A stretch of 11,090 nt of DNA from an uncultured Ruminococcus sp. (GTDB lineage: Bacteria > Bacillota > Clostridia > Oscillospirales > Ruminococcaceae): positions 1 through 11,090 of the forward strand of contig CAMHUJ010000019.1 of assembly GCA_946188175.1 (NCBI GenBank), read 5' to 3'. The notes under the pieces were generated by a model. That model saw nothing but the letters and a program-made list of their open reading frames with translations. It did no database searches and was not told the origin of the DNA. Position numbers and translations under genes: made by a program. Shown here piece after piece: positions 7,401-11,090 of this stretch (its first letter is position 1; the number at the start of each line of letters is the position of its first letter).

Positions 7401-8149
7401 TTCTCGTGCCGGAATCCAGCCGGCTGCACCTGACCGGAAACGGCAATCTCAGCATCCGTGCGGATAATTCCAAGGCATTCGCAATCGGCAACGACCCCGA
7501 TCTTGCCTGCGGTGAGATCAACATCGACCTCGCCGGTATCCTGACGATCCTCTCCAATGCAGGACAGTGCGTCGGCATCGGCTCCGGCTACGGCAAGGGA
7601 CAGAAAATCTCCGTCACGGGTACGCGGATGTTCTTTGAAATGACCGGCAAGAGCGGCGTCGGTATCGGCACCCATGAAGGCAATGCCGAGATCATGATTT
7701 CCGGCTGCGAGGCGGATTTCTCAATCCGTATGGCAAGCTGCATCGCAATCGGCTGCATGGACGGCAAACCGGATATCCTCTGCAATACCGCCTGCATTAC
7801 GGTCTCGGGCTCGGGTACGTTTGTCGGCGGCATCGGCTCCGAAACCGGCGGCGGCACGATCACGCTCCGCGATTCGACAATCAACGAGGAATTTACGGGT
7901 CAGAATGCAATCGGCATCGGCTCCGGCGATTCTTCTCCGACAATCAGCCTGCGGCAGTGTAATGCGACAATCCGGCTCGAGGGCAATCACGCAATGGACA
8001 TCGGCAGCTTTACGGCAGATGCCGAGCTGACTTTGATTGATTCCAATTTTGATATTGCAATCCTCAGCGCAAAGGCGCAGCACTTCTCCGCAAATCCGAA
8101 CTATCTGGTTCAGACGGGCGGCACAAGTGAGGTTTCAATCAACAGATGA
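4430..8149 (+). CDS. LacI-type sensor, GGDEF, EAL and GIGSG-repeat c-di-GMP protein
   Basis: 1239 residues with no signal peptide or membrane segment, so probably cytoplasmic. Residues 1-286 form a LacI/GalR-type periplasmic-binding fold without the DNA-binding helix-turn-helix (N201-D202-E203-M204, VPEDVIVTGSDG, closing CGC at 284-286), likely binding a sugar-like ligand. Residues 287-465 are a linker. The GGDEF domain (about 465-620) has DSLTG at 469 and GGDEF at 545-549, but the first metal-binding Asp is Gly504 and no I-site RxxD precedes the motif. The EAL domain (about 640-870) keeps E667 of EAL, N723, E752, D781-D782, K802, E838 of AEGVET and Q858, so c-di-GMP hydrolysis to pGpG is expected. 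Residues about 960-1195 are a repeat solenoid. I infer a ligand-controlled phosphodiesterase. The start has a strong ribosome site. The gene overlaps plsY by 4 nt. Confidence 0.9.
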   Translation: MLNNRLVFALCTSRIHNPEVLESVNKFADEAHRRGYAVLVFNSSLDQSPNSLHEQSCYSVFDLIPLQIVDMIVIMSEAIANRVVTNTIAAIAKEHRIPILSYDGKMDGVPSLYSYSTQAFSALLDHVFGEHQCKRVNLMTGIRGNYGSECMVMAYSEALRKYNLPFEEERVGYGNYWEVPAKEAAERFLAHDTPDAIVCVNDEMAIAVCAVLHSHGLRVPEDVIVTGSDGIIKERFHSPRLTTCIKDYDRLCAAFFDTAELILDGEDVSLDTEIKPLLRISESCGCFVTEQRDQNQAIHDLYDRLQISMAQESEEHWLLGSMLERQQPTVIDFLDVISGCIPENSYLCLRDSLSVDLTASSLQQFADSTELMSAVMHRRKEKQFAIIQRAVLIPGMDDILASGRTILFNSIYMQDEVYGYYAYYGEDLDEESFKLPKFIHMAGNVIGSCLATSRLQAMNERLVAARVRDSLTGMLNLHGALKALTDRIHNEKHDDERLIMIVIGLNRLRQINSIFGRAEGDQALLSLANAITDSIDSDVTAARIGGDEFMIAFFESDIQINTSEALIGVLKKRMQSYNQVSGKSYTMEISFGRVSSDLSSTLSLEALLAEAVTMKDAQRQSGSEAPEKPSLTDAEAAQMERVLNENLLSYCFQPIVNAKTGQIFAYEALMRTAGGMKIAPLTLLTYATQSGRLYEVEWLTYNNVLKYIAANREKFADKRIFVNSIPGHFLNETDFLKLREQYSAILPQLVVEFTEQAETEGEELSMIQARCARNHMAIAVDDYGTGYSNISNLLRYSPNYVKIDRSLISSIHEEPKKQHFVTNIIEFAHANGFMALAEGVETVEELRAVIRFGIDLIQGNFTSVPNELPVPAIPTHIEAMIAKFSASAEKQIMQKTYMLSDGEDMVHLPRLDAEHFTDLFIAQPFIEIIGDFHETSGVHIKVKDDTDCHIILRDVHFNLPQQIVAPAIMLGKNSNVTVEFQGDNRMDNGGILVPESSRLHLTGNGNLSIRADNSKAFAIGNDPDLACGEINIDLAGILTILSNAGQCVGIGSGYGKGQKISVTGTRMFFEMTGKSGVGIGTHEGNAEIMISGCEADFSIRMASCIAIGCMDGKPDILCNTACITVSGSGTFVGGIGSETGGGTITLRDSTINEEFTGQNAIGIGSGDSSPTISLRQCNATIRLEGNHAMDIGSFTADAELTLIDSNFDIAILSAKAQHFSANPNYLVQTGGTSEVSINR
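7400..8014 (+). repeat. Encoded array of about 28-residue GIG repeats (predicted beta-solenoid)
   Basis: Within the c-di-GMP protein, the hydrophobic-plus-Gly pair recurs at residues 991-992 (IL), 1019, 1050, 1079, 1107, 1135, 1163 and 1191 (IG). The intervals are 28, 31, 29, 28, 28, 28 and 28. Each unit alternates a GIGSG-type turn with short I.I/L.L strands, as expected of a right-handed beta-helix coil. Similar GIG[GS]G arrays are familiar from secreted clostridial proteins. Confidence 0.7.
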
Positions 8150-8790
8150 GTACAGTTCTCTGGTATGCGGGCGGCATCCTCATCGGATATCTGCTCGGCA
8201 ACATCAATACGGCAGCGATCATCGCACGCTGCAAGGGCTTTGATATCCGCAGCAAGGGCTCCGGCAATGCGGGCGCATCCAATGCACTTGTCACCATGGG
8301 CAAGGGCGCTGCGGCAGCCACCGCGCTCGTGGATATCCTCAAGGCATTCCTGCCGGTTTTCCTGCTGCTGCATGTGATTCCGTATCCGGAAGCATGCGCG
8401 CATCTGCCTGCTGTCACGGGCGTCTGCGTCATTCTCGGGCATATGTTCCCGTTCTGGATGCAGTTCCGCGGCGGCAAGGGCTTTGCATCGCTGCTCGGTC
8501 TGATCTTCGCGCTGAGCTGGCAGTTCCTGCTGATCTGCCTCGGCATAGTGGGCGTGATTCTGCTCGTCACCAGATATATCGCGCTTGCAACGATTATCTG
8601 CTCGGCTGCACTGCCTGTCTTCTGGTTTATCACAACGGGCGATGTATTTGAAACGATGCTCTTCGCCGTCATTGCCGTTATCATTATCAGCAAGCATATC
8701 CAGAATCTCAAACGCATCGCAAACGGTACCGAAATCCCGCTGGGCGGCAAAAAGAAACCGGCAGCGGAACCGGAGGATGCAAAAAAATAA
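8146..8790 (+). CDS. plsY: Glycerol-3-phosphate acyltransferase PlsY
   Basis: 214 residues, a normal PlsY length. It is an integral membrane enzyme that transfers an acyl group from acyl-phosphate to glycerol-3-phosphate, the first step of phospholipid synthesis. The family signatures are visible: SGNAGASN (39-46, glycerol-3-phosphate/acyl site), GHMFPFW followed by FRGGKG (98-112), and NLKRIANGTE (187-196). Hydrophobic segments lie near 4-27, 55-78, 88-105, 114-141, 145-163 and 167-182, and the C-terminus is lysine-rich. The motif SGNxGASN has Ser where many PlsY proteins have Thr. The ATG overlaps the upstream stop as ATGA, so translation is probably coupled to the c-di-GMP protein. No separate promoter was seen. 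It could be the only PlsY or a paralogue; the window cannot tell. Confidence 0.92.
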   Translation: MSTVLWYAGGILIGYLLGNINTAAIIARCKGFDIRSKGSGNAGASNALVTMGKGAAAATALVDILKAFLPVFLLLHVIPYPEACAHLPAVTGVCVILGHMFPFWMQFRGGKGFASLLGLIFALSWQFLLICLGIVGVILLVTRYIALATIICSAALPVFWFITTGDVFETMLFAVIAVIIISKHIQNLKRIANGTEIPLGGKKKPAAEPEDAKK

Positions 8791-8821
8791 TACCGCAACG
8801 GTTTTTGCGTTTCTCACAGAG

Positions 8822-8864
8822 CCGCAGCATTTCTGATAACAGATCAGATATGCTGCGGTGTTTT
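8822..8864 (+). terminator. Terminator after plsY
   Basis: CCGCAGCAT (8822-8830) pairs with ATGCTGCGG (8850-8858). The loop contains an inner CTGAT/ATCAG stem, and TGTTTT follows. It lies 31 nt past the plsY stop. The U tract is modest; a stronger backup is at 8929-8984. A small CTGACA/TGTCAG hairpin (8866-8884) sits between them. Confidence 0.65.
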
Positions 8865-8928
8865 ACTGACAGCGCCGTTGTCAGCGGCAGATACATCATC
8901 AAAGCCGCCCGGCATGAACTGTAAGCCG

Positions 8929-8984
8929 AAAAAAGCAGCCCGAAAGCAGTGCAGATACATGCTTTCGGGCTGTATTTTTTATTT
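8929..8984. terminator. Bidirectional terminator between plsY and the phosphofructokinase gene
   Basis: A perfect 13-bp stem (8936-8948 with 8960-8972) with an 11-nt loop has a T-rich tract on the plus side (8973-8984) and A6 (8929-8934) on the other side, so it reads as a terminator in both directions. It serves the convergent plsY and phosphofructokinase genes. Its plus-side T tract overlaps the phosphofructokinase stop codon (8979-8981). Confidence 0.9.
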
Positions 8985-10193
8985 CAGCAAAGACTCCTGA
9001 ATCGTGAAATGCGCCGGAACGCCGTGGTTCATCTGGATCACAAGCTCACCCTGAATCAGCGGCATGAAATAGCCGAGCGCCTGATCGGTGATATTATTGC
9101 CTGCGGCGTTGATGTATTCACGCGGCAGCGCCTTCTCACGGTTCGCAACCTCCTTCGCATCGGCGGTCTCAATCGTCACCGTATAGGGCATATCGTTCAG
9201 GCGGCGGAATACCATGACCTTGCCGGTCTCGCCGCGGAGTGCGCAGCGGACGCCTGCCGAACCGATTGCCTCGGATTCGTCGATATCGGTGCGCGAACAG
9301 AGATGCGAGGAGCAGCGCTGCATGACATTCAGCTCAATCGAGCGCACCTTGCAGCCGATCTCCGCGCGGACCGCACGTTCCAGATAGCTGCCGATGCCGG
9401 ACAGATACTTGTGTCCGAAGTTATCGACTACGCCGGACTGCACGCCCTCCGGCACCTCAATGCCCTCGGAGACCGCAACGATCACAGCCTTATGCTTTGC
9501 CATTTCCTGCCGGACATCCTTCATGAACTTTTCCAGCGAGAAATCCGCTTCCGGCACGTAAATCAGATGCGGCGCGGCCTCACCCAGACCGTGCAGCACC
9601 GCGCTCGAAGCGGTCAGCCAGCCTGCGTGTCTGCCCATGACCTCGACAATCGTCACGGAAGGAATGCTGTAAACAGAGCTGTCGCGAATGATCTCCTGCA
9701 TTGTTGTAGCGACATATTTCGCCGCGGAGCCGAAGCCCGGCGTATGGTCGGTCACGCAGAGATCATTGTCGATCGTCTTCGGAATGCCGATGATCTTGAT
9801 GTCGATCTCCTGCTCGGCGAAATAGGCGGAGAGCTTCTGCACAGTATCCATGGAATCGTTGCCGCCGATATAGAAGAATGCACCGATCTGCCGCTGCTGC
9901 ATCGTCCGGAGAATGCGCTTATAGACGCTCTCATCCTCGTGCCAGTCCGGCAGCTTATAGCGGCAGGAGCCGAGCACCGTTGAGGGGGTCTGCCGCAGCA
10001 GCTCCATGTCCTCGTTCGTGAAGATCATCGTTTTCAGGTCGATCAGGTGGTTTTCGATCATACCCTCGATGCCGTTGACGGAACCGAAAATCGCGTCGAT
10101 TTCAGGCTCCTTCAGGGATTCCTTGAACACGCCGACGAGCGATGCATTGATCGCACAGGTCGGACCGCCGGACTGCGCAACAGCTATATTCAT
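8979..10193 (-). CDS. PPi-type 6-phosphofructokinase
   Basis: 404 residues. It phosphorylates fructose 6-phosphate to fructose 1,6-bisphosphate in glycolysis. The residue pattern indicates pyrophosphate rather than ATP as the donor: GGND at 110-113 with Asp113 in place of the ATP-type Gly, and Lys139 in PKTIDND (139-144, with the catalytic Asp142). SGGPT (8-12), HTPGFGSAAK and MGRHAGWL (186-193) complete the active site. The Asn in GGND replaces the Asp of classical enzymes. I recall the GGNDSMDT form in the roughly 400-residue clostridial PPi-PFK group, so it is probably family-typical. The ATG at 10193 has GGGAGGA 7 nt upstream. The gene has its own promoter and terminator. PPi dependence is inferred from residues only. 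Confidence 0.9.
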   Translation of the reverse strand: MNIAVAQSGGPTCAINASLVGVFKESLKEPEIDAIFGSVNGIEGMIENHLIDLKTMIFTNEDMELLRQTPSTVLGSCRYKLPDWHEDESVYKRILRTMQQRQIGAFFYIGGNDSMDTVQKLSAYFAEQEIDIKIIGIPKTIDNDLCVTDHTPGFGSAAKYVATTMQEIIRDSSVYSIPSVTIVEVMGRHAGWLTASSAVLHGLGEAAPHLIYVPEADFSLEKFMKDVRQEMAKHKAVIVAVSEGIEVPEGVQSGVVDNFGHKYLSGIGSYLERAVRAEIGCKVRSIELNVMQRCSSHLCSRTDIDESEAIGSAGVRCALRGETGKVMVFRRLNDMPYTVTIETADAKEVANREKALPREYINAAGNNITDQALGYFMPLIQGELVIQMNHGVPAHFTIQESLLK

Positions 10194-10236
10194 ATGATTT
10201 TCCTCCCGATTCGCACAAACGGATTGTATCTATTTC

Positions 10237-10265
10237 ATTGTAGCATACTCACAGGGGAAAGTCAA
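10237..10265 (-). promoter_or_regulatory. Sigma-A promoter of the phosphofructokinase gene
   Basis: TTGACT (10260-10265), 17-bp spacer, TACAAT (10237-10242) on the minus strand; predicted start near 10230, with a leader of about 37 nt. Confidence 0.8.
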
Positions 10266-10286
10266 TGCATCCAAGTTGTATTTATA

Positions 10287-10318
10287 TCATTTATTGCTAT
10301 AGACAACTCATTTATTGC
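10287..10318. repeat. Paired 11-bp direct repeats upstream of the phosphofructokinase promoter
   Basis: TCATTTATTGC occurs at 10287-10297 and again at 10308-10318, 21 bp apart (two helical turns). The first copy is 21 bp upstream of the -35. This is a candidate activator or dimer-binding site. Confidence 0.45.
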
Positions 10319-10348
10319 GATTTTTGTCACTAATCACAAGTCGGCAGT

Positions 10349-10379
10349 AAAAAACCTCCGGCATCTGCCGGAGGTTTTT
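10349..10379 (-). terminator. Terminator of the 192-residue protein gene
   Basis: CCTCCGGC/GCCGGAGG (10355-10362 with 10367-10374) has a 4-nt loop, flanked by A6 and T5, so the minus-strand transcript ends in U6. It begins 12 nt past the stop at 10392. The flanking A/T tracts would also allow it to work on the plus strand. Confidence 0.9.
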
Positions 10380-10391
10380 CAGAAATCATAA

Positions 10392-10970
10392 TCAGTGAAT
10401 GCACATGCCGAGAATAAAGCCCGTTGCGAAATTATCCTCGCCGTTGCTGCTGATCGGAAGCAGCTCGCCGCCCTGCTTCTTGCAGGGGATCATTCTGACA
10501 TTTTCAGCCTCTGCATAGAACTTGCAGATGACCTTGAGACCGGAGGATTCAAATACGCCCATGATGCGCTTGCCGTTTGCATCGGGCTGGGAGCCGAGGA
10601 TGCCGTAATCGCGCAGACCGCTGTCCTCCTTATCGGCCTCTGCGCCGTCGATGATCAGCGTGCCCTTGAATTTCTTATTGTTGCCTTCGATCTTATGTCC
10701 GTTATATTCCGCGGAAAAGGTCTTGGTCTCCTTGTCGTACTGTGTATCGAGCGGCTTTCCGACGATACAGGAGCAGCTGCCGTTTTCCAGACGGACAACA
10801 ACCGAGAGCGCCGGATCAATCGGGACTGTGCCGATCATACCGACAGACATATGAAGCCCGGGCTTGTTCTCCGCGATTGTCTGACCGTCAAAGCGCAGCT
10901 CCTCGCCCTCATCAGCGATCAACACGATATCATGATCGTTCCATTTGCCTGCATAGTACTGTGTAGCCAT
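10392..10970 (-). CDS. Hypothetical protein, 192 residues
   Basis: I do not recognise the family. There is no signal peptide and no membrane segment, so it is probably cytoplasmic. The sequence is rich in alternating hydrophobic and polar residues and glycine, suggesting a mainly beta fold. The N-terminal part (about 1-75) has a YYAGKWNDHDIVLIADEGEEL strand-turn pattern; the middle (about 80-130) is charged (K/E/D-rich), and the C-terminal part has three cysteines (C149, C163, C190 by my count). The ATG at 10970 has only a modest ribosome site (GAAGG, about 7-nt spacing). Its own promoter and a strong terminator support it as a real, independently expressed gene. Codon composition resembles its neighbours. 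Confidence 0.75.
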   Translation of the reverse strand: MATQYYAGKWNDHDIVLIADEGEELRFDGQTIAENKPGLHMSVGMIGTVPIDPALSVVVRLENGSCSCIVGKPLDTQYDKETKTFSAEYNGHKIEGNNKKFKGTLIIDGAEADKEDSGLRDYGILGSQPDANGKRIMGVFESSGLKVICKFYAEAENVRMIPCKKQGGELLPISSNGEDNFATGFILGMCIH

Positions 10971-11023
10971 TTTTGAACCTTCTTTCGTTATGATAAAATG
11001 TCGGACGAATTGTCCTTGTTTTT

Positions 11024-11052
11024 ATTATAACATATATGGTATCACAGCGCAA
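11024..11052 (-). promoter_or_regulatory. Probable promoter of the 192-residue protein gene
   Basis: TTGCGC (11047-11052), 17-bp spacer, TATAAT (11024-11029) on the minus strand; predicted start near 11017 and a leader of about 47 nt. A short dyad GGAC-N5-GTCC (11003-11015) lies at the start of the transcript. The last 38 bases of the window show no further feature. Confidence 0.65.
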
Positions 11053-11090
11053 AGCAAAAAGCCAATATTAATGATATAATTACTCCTAAA

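Noticed and set aside
4625..7675. Three long minus-strand frames inside the c-di-GMP protein gene (374, 273 and 346 codons)
   Set aside because: They lie wholly within a gene with clear domains, have no ribosome sites, and their translations are compositionally biased complements of the real frame.
8949..9983. Plus-strand frame of 344 codons antisense to the phosphofructokinase gene
   Set aside because: It would start inside the terminator hairpin, and its translation has no family features; the opposite strand is a clear PFK.
1..11090. Mobile elements, CRISPR, tRNA, rRNA or phage genes
   Set aside because: Looked for throughout; no transposase, terminal repeats, regularly spaced repeats or RNA gene signatures were seen.

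Overview
The window looks like a chromosomal segment of a Gram-positive gut-type clostridium, probably Oscillospirales/Ruminococcaceae. That placement is inference from moderately GC-rich coding DNA, strong AGGAGG ribosome sites, consensus sigma-A promoters (TTGACA-N17-TATAAT/TACAAT), strong hairpin terminators, a BspA-type leucine-rich-repeat protein, a PPi-type phosphofructokinase and a LacI-sensor c-di-GMP protein. There are no tRNA or rRNA genes, CRISPR arrays, insertion sequences or phage genes. Almost every gene has its own recognisable promoter and terminator, so these are mostly single-gene units.

Left part (minus strand). A BspA-type leucine-rich-repeat gene runs off the left edge and is broken by a frameshift near 261-275. 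Next is an orphan ABC-type solute-binding lipoprotein (1505-2881) with tandem hairpins downstream and a consensus promoter upstream. Then comes a 241-residue protein (3216-3941) that reads like a CpsB/YwqE-type PHP tyrosine phosphatase in which every expected metal ligand has been replaced.

Centre. A 488-bp divergent intergenic region separates the pseudophosphatase (minus) from a 1239-residue c-di-GMP protein (plus). Both promoters have identical hexamers. Between them are four ATGAA repeats spaced by one helical turn and a 31-bp dyad over the minus promoter. The pseudophosphatase transcript would have a leader of about 226 nt that is rich in hairpins, one of them lying between the Shine-Dalgarno sequence and the start codon.

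The 1239-residue protein combines a LacI-type sugar-binding sensor without a DNA-binding domain, a linker, a GGDEF domain with a damaged metal site, an EAL domain with its catalytic residues intact, and a C-terminal solenoid of roughly 28-residue GIGSG repeats. Such repeats are otherwise familiar from surface proteins. Its stop overlaps the start of plsY (glycerol-3-phosphate acyltransferase) by ATGA, so the second-messenger enzyme and a phospholipid-synthesis enzyme are translationally coupled.

Right part (minus strand). A bidirectional terminator separates plsY from a convergent PPi-type 6-phosphofructokinase gene, which has its own promoter and an upstream pair of 11-bp direct repeats. Last is a 192-residue protein of unknown function with its own promoter and terminator.

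The most novel unit is the divergent pair at 3216-8790. My inference is that it senses a sugar-like ligand, hydrolyses c-di-GMP, and is linked to envelope biology through a degenerate capsule-type phosphatase and PlsY.
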